Positions 17,432 through 24,929 of a DNA stretch of 33,568 nt are shown piece after piece. This stretch comes from Bacillota bacterium (GTDB taxonomy: Bacteria; Bacillota; Clostridia; Lachnospirales; Cellulosilyticaceae). The first letter of the stretch is position 1. Each line of letters starts with the position of its first letter. Under the pieces are notes generated by a model. That model did no database searches and was not told the origin of the DNA. It saw only the letters and a list, made by a program, of their open reading frames with translations. The position numbers and the translations under genes are program-made. The DNA is taken from positions 1 through 33,568 of the forward strand of contig JAEWMQ010000035.1 of assembly GCA_023393125.1 (NCBI GenBank), written 5' to 3'.

Positions 17432-18274
17432 TTATTTCAATAGCTTTTTAACATAATTCGGCATAGCAAAACTTCCTTTATGCACATCCGTATTATAATA
17501 CTGGGTCTCTATACCTAATGCATTCCATCTATCTGCATCTAAATCCTCTATTGGGTCATACTTCTTAGAGGCAAAACCAAAAAGCCAGTGTCCTGATGGA
17601 TAAGTAGGAATATGAGCATTATAAAGTTTAGTAATTGGAAAAATGTCTTTGATCTTTTCATAAGACTTTTTTAGTGAATTGGCATGCATTTGATAATAAG
17701 GACTTTCGTGTTGATTCACTAAAATGCCATCTTCCTTCAGCGCTTTATAGCAATTACCATAAAACTCTTTTGTAAATAGTCCTTCTCCTGGCCCAAAAGG
17801 ATCTGTAGAATCTACAATAATCAGATCATACTCACCTTCTATATGGCGAATATATCTAAGGCCATCCTCATAAAAAATATGAACTCTTGGGTCTTCTAAG
17901 CTACAAGCTGTTTGCATCAGATGAAACTTACAAGCTTCTACTACCATTTCATCTATTTCTACTAGGTCAATGTGTTCAATATTTTTGTAGCGAATAAGTT
18001 CTCTTACAGTACCACCATCTCCACCACCAATGACTAACACTTTTTTAACTCCTGGGTGAACTGCCATAGGAACATGGACAATCATATCATGATAAATAAA
18101 TTCATCCTTTTCAGTAAGCATCATACACCCATCTAAGGTTAAGAAAGTACCAAATTCATAAGAGTGCATCACATCTATACGTTGATACTTGCTTTGCTTT
18201 GCATAGAGATGATGATCTACCTTAATCGAAAAACGAACATAAGGGCTATGTTCATCTGTATACCATAACTCCAT
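17432..18274 (-). CDS. speE: Spermidine synthase (aminopropyltransferase)
   Basis: Transfers an aminopropyl group from decarboxylated S-adenosylmethionine to putrescine or a related amine. The 280-residue length is standard. The co-substrate-binding motif VIGGGDGGTVRELIRY has GGGDGG at 83-88, E106 is in LVEIDEMV, and the catalytic Asp D155 is in VDSTDPFGPGEG. EFIYHD (58-63) is the usual substrate-side motif. GGAG lies 8 nt before the ATG. It lies 20 nt after the decarboxylase gene and 67 nt before the dehydrogenase gene. No SpeD gene, the source of its co-substrate, is in the window. Its amine acceptor could be putrescine or agmatine. Confidence 0.92.
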   Translation of the reverse strand: MELWYTDEHSPYVRFSIKVDHHLYAKQSKYQRIDVMHSYEFGTFLTLDGCMMLTEKDEFIYHDMIVHVPMAVHPGVKKVLVIGGGDGGTVRELIRYKNIEHIDLVEIDEMVVEACKFHLMQTACSLEDPRVHIFYEDGLRYIRHIEGEYDLIIVDSTDPFGPGEGLFTKEFYGNCYKALKEDGILVNQHESPYYQMHANSLKKSYEKIKDIFPITKLYNAHIPTYPSGHWLFGFASKKYDPIEDLDADRWNALGIETQYYNTDVHKGSFAMPNYVKKLLK

Positions 18275-18294
18275 TTAACTCACTCCTTTCCCAC

Positions 18295-19749
18295 TTACTC
18301 TTTTACCACATTGATATGCTCAATATGAATATCTTCTGTTCCTGTTAAGAAACAACCTTTTATTTTGGCATAATGAATATAATCTAAAATCTCTTGGGTA
18401 ATTCTTTCACCTGGCGCTAGAATAGGAATACCCGGTGGATAGCACATGACAAACTCACTACAAATATAGCCAGTACTATCTTCTATTGGCATAGGCTCTT
18501 TCTCAGCATAAAAAGCATCTTGAGGTGTCATTGCCACCTGCGGATTAATATATTCATGATCTAGCATACCTGATGGACTTTTAAGATAACGTCTTTTCGT
18601 TTCTGACAATGCTGAGATAAGACGCTCTATGGCTAAATCTGTATCACCTACAGAGATAATGGCTAACACATTTCCAATATCTCCAAATTCTATTTGTATA
18701 TCATAATCATCTCTAAGGACATCATAAACCTCAATCCCTGCAAGGCCCATGTCTCTTGTATGTATGGATAACTTGGTTACATCAAAATCAAATACCGTGT
18801 CTCCGTTAATAAGCTCCTTACCAAAAGCATAGTAACCGCCCATCTTATTAATCTCTTCTCTTGCATAATTAGCCAGCTCTATAACCCTATCAAAAATCTT
18901 TTTGCCATTTAGAGCAAGATTTTTTCTAGAAATGTCAAGAGAAGACATAAGCAAATAAGAACCACTTGTGGTCTGCGTTAAATTAATAATCTGACGTGTA
19001 TAACCTTCACCAACATTGTTGTTAATGAGTAAAAAAGAACTTTGCGTCAATGACCCACCTGTTTTGTGCATACTCACAGCTGCCATATCTGCTCCTACAC
19101 TCATAGCGGAAGCAGGTAATTCATCATGAAAATAAAAATGAGTACCATGAGCTTCATCAACTAGTACCAACATACCATGTTCATGAGCTAGTTCTGTAAT
19201 ACGCTTAAGAGGTGAACAAATACCGTAATAAGTAGGATTATTAATCAGCACTGCTTTAGCATCTGGATGTTCTAAAATAGCAGCTTTAACATCTTCATAG
19301 GACATGCCTAATGGAATCCCTAATTCTTTGTTGACACCTGGATTCACGTAAACAGGAACGGCGCCACATACAACTAATGCATTAATGGCACTACGATGAA
19401 CATTTCTAGGCATAATGATTTTATCCCCTCGTTTACAAGCGGTCATCACCATAGCTTGTACGGATGAAGTCGTTCCTCCTACCATGAAAAAAGCATGTTT
19501 TGCACCAAAAGCTTCTGCTGCTAATTGCTCTGCTTCATTAATTACAGATACAGGATGGCACAGATTGTCTAGTGGCTTCATGGAATTTACATCAATTTGC
19601 ATACAAGCTTCACCTAAAAATTCTGTAAGTTCCTTATTCCCTCGTCCTTGTTTATGACCTGGAACATCAAAAGGTACAATGCGCATATCCTTATATTTTT
19701 GTAAGGCCTCATAAATAGGCATACGTTCTTGAGAACTTTTATACATCAT
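18295..19749 (-). CDS. speA: Orn/Lys/Arg decarboxylase, probable arginine decarboxylase
   Basis: PLP-dependent fold-I decarboxylase that starts the polyamine pathway. The 484-residue form lacks the N-terminal wing domain of the large inducible E. coli enzymes and matches the shorter Bacillus SpeA/YaaO type. N-terminal PFDVPGHKQGRG (26-37). The internal PLP lysine is K229 in SMHKTGGSLTQSS, and the pyridine-binding Asp is D198 in VLVDEAHGTH. A C-terminal domain follows at about 370-484. AAAGGA precedes the two adjacent ATGs. First gene of the operon, preceded by a structured leader. Arginine (to agmatine) is favoured by the polyamine context, but lysine or ornithine specificity cannot be excluded from sequence. 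Confidence 0.85.
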   Translation of the reverse strand: MMYKSSQERMPIYEALQKYKDMRIVPFDVPGHKQGRGNKELTEFLGEACMQIDVNSMKPLDNLCHPVSVINEAEQLAAEAFGAKHAFFMVGGTTSSVQAMVMTACKRGDKIIMPRNVHRSAINALVVCGAVPVYVNPGVNKELGIPLGMSYEDVKAAILEHPDAKAVLINNPTYYGICSPLKRITELAHEHGMLVLVDEAHGTHFYFHDELPASAMSVGADMAAVSMHKTGGSLTQSSFLLINNNVGEGYTRQIINLTQTTSGSYLLMSSLDISRKNLALNGKKIFDRVIELANYAREEINKMGGYYAFGKELINGDTVFDFDVTKLSIHTRDMGLAGIEVYDVLRDDYDIQIEFGDIGNVLAIISVGDTDLAIERLISALSETKRRYLKSPSGMLDHEYINPQVAMTPQDAFYAEKEPMPIEDSTGYICSEFVMCYPPGIPILAPGERITQEILDYIHYAKIKGCFLTGTEDIHIEHINVVKE

Positions 19750-19788
19750 TCATTTTCCTTTACAAATATATTTTTCCTGCCATTTATA

Positions 19789-19883
19789 GTGTATGTAATA
19801 TTAAGTTATTTGTTTAGTAATAATAGATAACCTATCGCCACATACACGTCCTACAGCTTGTTATACCATAGGCTAACACCTAT
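19789..19883 (-). ncRNA. Candidate structured 5' leader (H-type pseudoknot) of the polyamine operon
   Basis: On the minus-strand transcript UAGCCUAU (19875-19868) can pair over 8 bp with AUAGGUUA (19835-19828). Within its loop, GUGUAUGU (19847-19840) is perfectly complementary to ACAUACAC (19796-19789) further downstream. Together they make an H-type pseudoknot with loops of 20, 4 and 31 nt. A competing hairpin uses the same CCUAU with an upstream AUAGG (19883-19879). The segment is clearly richer in G and C than the flanking intergenic DNA, begins close to the predicted transcription start and ends about 30 nt before the speA ribosome-binding site. I do not recognise it as a known riboswitch class; a ligand is not known. 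Confidence 0.5.
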
Positions 19884-19901
19884 TTATGGATTTCGTTACA
19901 C

Positions 19902-19930
19902 ATTGTACAATATACAAAAAAAAATAGCAA
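19902..19930 (-). promoter_or_regulatory. Promoter of the polyamine operon
   Basis: On the minus strand TTGCTA (complement of 19925-19930) and TACAAT (complement of 19902-19907) are separated by exactly 17 bp. This predicts transcription start near 19895 and a leader of about 145 nt before speA. The next 250 bases upstream (to about 20215) are extremely A/T-rich and contain no gene that I can see. Confidence 0.65.
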
Positions 19931-20239
19931 TACCTTATCTTATTTTATCTAACTATTTTGTTTATATATACTAAACTTTTATTTAGCATTTTTTATCTAT
20001 CTGAAAAATCTTTATTTTTTATCTTTTGGTTATTTTTCTCTTAAACAGTTCATAATATTGACTTTTTAGTTGCCATTAACTTTTTAAGAGTTTTATGGAT
20101 TTTTTAGAATAAATTTTTTTATTTTTTTCGTTTTACTGTGCTATTTAAGCAAAATATTGGATATTTTTCTCTCATCTTGCCATCTTAGAAAGTCATTTTA
20201 AATTATATAAAATTACTCCTCATCGTTTAGGTGAGGTCT

Positions 20240-20296
20240 AAGAAAATATAAAAGCAGTACAAAACTCTCCATTTACTAGAGATACTTGTACTGCTT
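20240..20296 (-). terminator. Terminator of the GNAT acetyltransferase gene
   Basis: Arms 20252-20262 and 20286-20296 (AAGCAGTACAA with its complement) pair perfectly, with an additional CTCT/AGAG pairing inside. On the minus strand the stem is followed by TTTTATATTTTC (complement of 20240-20251). It lies about 70 nt after the acetyltransferase stop codon. A further small hairpin follows at 20218-20236. Confidence 0.75.
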
Positions 20297-20365
20297 CAGC
20301 TTTATTGTACTTCTATTTTAATTATCATATAGCAATTTATTTATATAAGTTATTCCTATTTCAAC

Positions 20366-20830
20366 TTAAATGCCATGCATCACCTTATTATTCTTTTTTA
20401 GGTGATAAATCATAGGCGTATATCTTAGGCCATTAGTCACTTGCTCAACATCGCTGTCCATAAATCCTAAGTGATGATATATTTCTATGGCAAAAGGAGA
20501 TGAATTAACTGTTATATTACCAGAACTATTATCCAAACAAGCCCTAGTAAATAACTGTTTTCCAATTCCCTTTCTATGATACTTACCATCTACAAAAAAC
20601 AAAGCAATGTGATTTCCATTGCTACGAGTCGCGAGAATCCCCATTAGCTTATTACTTTCAAATGCTCCATATATTCTAAGCATCTTTATATATTCTGGAT
20701 CGTACAATGAAGCATAAAATGATTTTACTCCTTGCTCGGAGTAATCAGGCCCTTCATATTCCTGAAAAACTGTCCATGCTAATTCTAATGCAGTTTTATA
20801 TTCATTTAATGTAAGCTCTCGTACTTCCAT
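20366..20830 (-). CDS. GNAT-family N-acetyltransferase
   Basis: Acetyl-CoA-dependent acetyltransferase of 154 residues. The acetyl-CoA pyrophosphate-binding motif A is HRKGIGKQLF (R86-x-G88-x-G90), preceded by the usual strand IALFFVDGKYH. The C-terminal NSSPFAIEIYHHLGF matches the strand/helix that ends the GNAT fold. The ribosome-binding region is AAAGGAGAGGGAG directly before the ATG. It has its own terminator and is separated from the polyamine operon by over 600 nt, so it is probably an independent unit. The acceptor is unknown: it lacks obvious resemblance to SpeG spermidine acetyltransferases despite its position. Confidence 0.85.
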   Translation of the reverse strand: MEVRELTLNEYKTALELAWTVFQEYEGPDYSEQGVKSFYASLYDPEYIKMLRIYGAFESNKLMGILATRSNGNHIALFFVDGKYHRKGIGKQLFTRACLDNSSGNITVNSSPFAIEIYHHLGFMDSDVEQVTNGLRYTPMIYHLKKNNKVMHGI

Positions 20831-20900
20831 ACTCCCTCTCCTTTAAAATAATATCCATCAATACCTTTTATACTCTGTTAACTCTTATTACAAATTATAC

Positions 20901-22225
20901 TTATAATCCTCTATTCTTTAGATCTTTTACGATATTAAAATAAAATTCTCTTACATCAAAGCCAGATATATTTTCACGATTTAAATCAATCATATCCCCG
21001 TGAGAAATGCCACGATAGCCATCAGCCCTAACAAACGTGAACTGCTCTCCCATTTCATGGATTCAATCGCAACAAGCCCATCGCTTTCACCATCAAAATG
21101 ACGAACAAGTGGATAAGAGACATTAAGAGGAAATTTACCACTAGTGGCTTTTTTCATCTTCGACCCTATACTTTGATAAAAAACGTTAGGCATATTGGAG
21201 ACTACCTCATTAAATCGACTACATTCAGACGCAGTCAAATCTTTTACCGCAGCCATAAAATCTGGATGCTTATCTCCAAGTTTTAATAATGTCTTATTAT
21301 ATTTTCGGGCAATAGACTGACAAAAACTTTTAGGCAGCTTATTAAGCAAATAATCTGCAAAAATACAACCTCTATGTGGTGTATTGATAGTTGTTAATGA
21401 TGCCACAAATTTTGCTGCATCTAAACAACTTATAGCATATCTGCTGTCCAAGCCACCTTTAGAGTGAGCAATAATATTAACTTTCTCACATCCAGTCTCT
21501 TTAACAATTTCTTTTATTCGCTCTGCAATTTCTTTTCCACATTCTTTAACCGAAGCAGCCGAATCCTGAACCCCATAATATACTGTTGCTCCGTTTTTGA
21601 TAAGCTCATTTGGTATACGCCCCCAATAGTTTAGGTATCTGCTGTCTCTAAAAAACACGCCATGTACTAATAGCAAAGGATATTTTGTTTTACATTCCAT
21701 TTTTTCTACTCGGCCTGAATTGAGATTATATCTCTGGTTCTCAAACTGTATTTCTTTCCTAACTATAGAAATAATTTGATATAAGACAACTAGATTTACG
21801 ATAGGGATCATGCCACAGGCTATCCCAATAATCCTCCATTTGATTCCAAGCTGAACTGAGGTCAGATAAACACGGATGATGCCATTCCAAAATAGCATAG
21901 CCTCACCTATCACTACAATGAGGCTATTAATCCAGAATGCAGTTGCATTTTGAGGATGCAAATTAAACCAGAGCCATATGGTATACATAGTAGTCAAAAT
22001 AGTAGAAACCGAAAAAAGTATAAGTAGTTCTGCGCCGTTTATTAAAATGCGGTTGCGCTTACTTGTTCCTTTTCTAAAGGATGGCGCTATATTGATTAAA
22101 ACAAAAGCAACGATCGCCAGAATAATAATATAATAATTATCCATTAAAGTAGCAAAACTAAAAATGTTAACTATAAAAAACGTTAAAATACAAAACCCTA
22201 TTCGCTCCAAAATATTTCTTTTCAT
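20901..22225 (-). pseudogene. Membrane-anchored alpha/beta hydrolase (lipase-like), disrupted by a frameshift near the C-terminus
   Basis: The open frame (20990-22225, 411 residues) has several N-terminal membrane segments (about 10-150), then a hydrolase domain: LLVHGVFFRD (185-194), nucleophile S255 in IIAHSKGGLD, and the Asp motif FDGESDGLVAIES (377-389). After MKW (390-392) the frame ends in an unrelated hydrophobic tail. Another frame continues directly with GEQFTFVRADGY, then GISHGDMIDLNREN, and stops at 20901-20903. This is the expected family C-terminus, with the catalytic His. Adding one G in the run at 21049-21051 (CCC on the plus strand) restores a 441-residue protein. Either a real inactivating deletion or a homopolymer sequencing error. 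AAGGAG precedes the ATG; the nitrilase gene is 46 nt upstream. Confidence 0.85.
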
Positions 22226-22271
22226 TTTTTCTCCTTATGCAATAACTTTTTTATAAGAGCACACTAATTCT

Positions 22272-23096
22272 TCATTTACCGCAAGGGCCCTCTCTTTTAC
22301 AATTCATATAATTAATTTGATTTTCGTCAATTATTTCATATGCATTCTGCAGTCGTCCTTTTTCACCAAATCCCATTTCAGGTTCTTTATAATCATATAC
22401 CATAAGATATTCTTGGTTTAATGGTGCTTCCTTAAGCACTAAACCATTTCGATTAAAAATAGCTGTTGGTGCTGTTTGATAACTTGAAATACTATCAACA
22501 GATATTATAGTCATAACATTTTCAACTGCCCTTGTTACAAGATGTGATTTAATAATATGATATCTCTCTAATGATTCCATATTTGAAACATCGCAGAAAC
22601 TAACAAAGCATAACTTTACATCTGATAGAAATAATTCTCTAAAATACTCTGGGAATCTTACTTCAAAACAAATTCTAAAGCCTACCTTGATACCATCTAT
22701 TGTATGTATTCCTAGCATTCTTCCCTTAGTAAAATGCTCTAAATCCCATCCCCATAAAGCTCTTTTATTATACTCTTCAATCACTTCCCCATTTGGAGAA
22801 ATCAACTGTATTGCATTATAGTAGTCAGATTTTTCTTTCCTTATTGTCCCTAATCCAATATACATATTGTATTTAACTGCTAATTGCTTGATTTCCTGTA
22901 ATTGAATATCTAATAGATTAAAATCGATATCTTTAATGCTTGCCACTTCAAGTGGAGGATAGCCACAAGTTGCACATTCTTGAAATACAAGAAGTCTAAC
23001 ATTTTCTTGATTAGCTTTGGTTATTGCCTCTACTATTTTTTGATGATTACTAGAAAGATTACCGCTAGCTACAAATTGAAAAACCCCTACTTTCAT
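22272..23096 (-). CDS. Carbon-nitrogen hydrolase (nitrilase superfamily)
   Basis: Amidase-type hydrolase of 274 residues with the nitrilase-superfamily Glu-Lys-Cys triad: E40 in LLVFQECATCGYPP, K111 in EEYNKRALWGWD and C143 in FRICFEVRFPEYFR. It is cytoplasmic, with no signal peptide. The segment VGFRICFEVRFPE is typical of omega-amidase or N-carbamyl-type members, but the natural amide is not evident. GGAG lies 10 nt before the ATG, and a plausible promoter is at 23132-23160. It lies 46 nt upstream of the disrupted hydrolase gene and is probably co-transcribed with it. Confidence 0.85.
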   Translation of the reverse strand: MKVGVFQFVASGNLSSNHQKIVEAITKANQENVRLLVFQECATCGYPPLEVASIKDIDFNLLDIQLQEIKQLAVKYNMYIGLGTIRKEKSDYYNAIQLISPNGEVIEEYNKRALWGWDLEHFTKGRMLGIHTIDGIKVGFRICFEVRFPEYFRELFLSDVKLCFVSFCDVSNMESLERYHIIKSHLVTRAVENVMTIISVDSISSYQTAPTAIFNRNGLVLKEAPLNQEYLMVYDYKEPEMGFGEKGRLQNAYEIIDENQINYMNCKREGPCGK

Positions 23097-23131
23097 TATA
23101 CTTTAGCTCCTTTTTACTATTTCGTTTCTAA

Positions 23132-23160
23132 ATTATGATAAAATAGAACTCTCATGTGAA
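23132..23160 (-). promoter_or_regulatory. Possible promoter of the nitrilase-family gene
   Basis: On the minus strand TTCACA (complement of 23155-23160) and CATAAT (complement of 23132-23137) are 17 bp apart, about 35 nt before the start codon. Both hexamers depart from consensus, so this is a moderate call. Confidence 0.4.
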
Positions 23161-23204
23161 ACTAATATTCCTGTATTCATTTACTATTACTCTTAGATTG
23201 AAAT

Positions 23205-23756
23205 TTACTTATTTGATTGGATAACCTTTTTTACAAGTTCTAGATTATAATTCAAATCATCTTCTCCATTTACAGCTATTTGTTTACACCGTAGTAGCTT
23301 TTGCCACTCGTCATGCTTAGCCTTACTTCTCATATTCACATCTCCATTGTCATATGCCGCTGCCCACGCAACAAACTCTAGATGATTCTCATACATATCT
23401 CCACCTAGCTCAATTCTTGAACCAAAATGAACTTTTTCTCTTTCTTTTAACCGCTTAATACGAACATCTTTATCTGTTACTACACGAATTGCAAGTGTAA
23501 AAAATGGAATCAATTCATCTCCCCAGTCCACAAGTGAACCGGAAATAACCACTTTATCTGAGTTTAATATATCTTTCTTCATCATTTGAAGTCTCTCTGT
23601 CACTTCTCGCTTTGTAGTATACTTTGGATCTGTTGGTAGCCAGAAATAATCATCTGTATCCATAAACGTATATCCAAGCTGCTTAGATATGAAGCTTCCT
23701 AATGTAGATGTTCCCGAACCTGATGCCCCATAAATATGTATTACATTTTTACACAT
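23205..23756 (-). CDS. P-loop nucleotide kinase-like protein (AAA/adenylate kinase-like)
   Basis: A 183-residue ATP-binding protein with Walker A GASGSGTST (10-18) and an adenylate-kinase-like layout. FMDTDDYFW follows the first helix, VVISGSLVDWGDE forms the Walker B-like strand, and Arg-rich VRIKRLKEREKVHFGSR is a likely lid region. It probably phosphorylates a small molecule, substrate unknown. An upstream in-frame ATG at 23766-23768 has no ribosome-binding site. The ATG at 23754-23756 has GAGG 6 nt before it and is preferred. It appears to be transcribed alone; no promoter was clear in the preceding 200 nt. The family resembles cytidylate- or shikimate-kinase-like proteins of Firmicutes with no assigned role. 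Confidence 0.75.
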   Translation of the reverse strand: MCKNVIHIYGASGSGTSTLGSFISKQLGYTFMDTDDYFWLPTDPKYTTKREVTERLQMMKKDILNSDKVVISGSLVDWGDELIPFFTLAIRVVTDKDVRIKRLKEREKVHFGSRIELGGDMYENHLEFVAWAAAYDNGDVNMRSKAKHDEWQKLLRCKQIAVNGEDDLNYNLELVKKVIQSNK

Positions 23757-23875
23757 ATTCTCCCTCATTTTTAAATAATTTTCTCGTTGTATTTTCAGTT
23801 ATCAACTTAAAGCTATTATATACTTGAACCACACACTTGAATATATAATCCGAATAATCTAATAATTATAACACA

Positions 23876-23922
23876 AAATAATCCAAGTATCTCTAAAATC
23901 ATTAGAAATACTTGGATTATTT
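23876..23922 (-). terminator. Terminator after the panE gene
   Basis: A 15-bp perfect stem (23876-23890 with 23908-23922) extends into a 5-bp inner stem (TCTAA/TTAGA). On the minus strand TTTTGTGTT follows. It lies about 85 nt after the panE stop codon and closes the NAD gene cluster. Confidence 0.75.
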
Positions 23923-24005
23923 CATGTTATTATCATATTAACGATCAACTATGAGATTCTATAAACGACATTTAAACTAACTTATAATCTCTACCAACAT
24001 TTACG

Positions 24006-24929
24006 TTAAATAAGCCCTTTATTCTTTTCTTCTAAAATTTTAATAGCATCATAAAACACTTCGTTAATAGGTGTCGGTACACCTACTTCCTTACCCATGG
24101 CAATCATTTCACCAGCAAACATTTCTACCTCAGTTGCTCTTTTATTTTCAATATCTTGTAGCATAGAGGTCTTGTTCCCATAGGGCACATGACGAAGTAA
24201 ATCTCTTTGCGCTAGCAGTTCTTCTTCGGTAAAAATAATGCCCTTTTTAGCTGCCACAGCAAACACTTCTCTCATGGCTGCTTCTCTTAAATGATTAGCC
24301 GTTTCACTTATCTGCCAAGCCCCAAAAGGAATACCTAATATGGCAGAGCTTTGATTTTCAGCTACATTACAAGCATATTTATGCCAAAGTGCCTTTTTCA
24401 TATCTAAAGGAATTTTATACTGAATTCCTGCTGCTTCAAATAGTTCTTTAATGGCTATGATACGTTCGGATAATACTTCATTGTGCTCTTCTCCAAATTC
24501 AATATAACCATTACGTTCATTAAAAGAGATGCCCTCATCTGTTCTGACGCTACTTAAACGCATTAAAGCATAAATGACCTTTTCATCATAAATTTCTTTA
24601 AGCTTTTCTTCACTACTTACCCCATTTAAAAGAGACATAATAACAGTATGCTCACCTACTTGATTTTTAATATCTTTAATGGCTACTTCTAAGCCTTGAT
24701 ATTTGGTAGCGATGATGACTAAATCTACAGGCTCACCTTTTTCTTCAGGCGTAACAACTTGAAATTGATAGGATTTATTATTAATTAAAACCCCTTTTTC
24801 TAATCTTGCTTTTCTTTCTCCCTCAGCTATAACAACTAATTTCCCATCCGTTAATACTGAAGAAAGCTTAGAAGCCATAAAGGCACCGATTGCACCTAGG
24901 CCAATAATGGCTACTTTTTCAATCTTCAT
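24006..24929 (-). CDS. panE: Ketopantoate reductase family protein (2-dehydropantoate 2-reductase)
   Basis: NADPH-dependent reductase family that makes pantoate for coenzyme A. 307 residues: N-terminal Rossmann motif VAIIGLGAIGAFMA (G10-x-G12-x-x-G15), IIATKYQGLE, and the C-domain active-site segment ALWHKYACNVAENQ with K184 as the likely catalytic Lys. The ATG overlaps the nadE stop codon by one base (TAATG), so translation is coupled to NAD synthetase. That context is unusual for a pantoate gene; no panB, panC or panD is in the window. It may be a true PanE or a relative reducing another 2-keto acid; sequence alone does not decide. Confidence 0.85.
   Translation of the reverse strand: MKIEKVAIIGLGAIGAFMASKLSSVLTDGKLVVIAEGERKARLEKGVLINNKSYQFQVVTPEEKGEPVDLVIIATKYQGLEVAIKDIKNQVGEHTVIMSLLNGVSSEEKLKEIYDEKVIYALMRLSSVRTDEGISFNERNGYIEFGEEHNEVLSERIIAIKELFEAAGIQYKIPLDMKKALWHKYACNVAENQSSAILGIPFGAWQISETANHLREAAMREVFAVAAKKGIIFTEEELLAQRDLLRHVPYGNKTSMLQDIENKRATEVEMFAGEMIAMGKEVGVPTPINEVFYDAIKILEEKNKGLI

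Noticed and set aside
20366..20830. GNAT protein as a SpeG-type spermidine acetyltransferase
   Set aside because: Closeness to the polyamine operon is the only argument; the sequence resembles general small GNATs and it has its own terminator.
22272..23096. Nitrilase-family protein as AguB (N-carbamoylputrescine amidohydrolase) completing the polyamine pathway
   Set aside because: Its conserved blocks do not look like AguB, no AguA is present, and it belongs to a different transcription unit.
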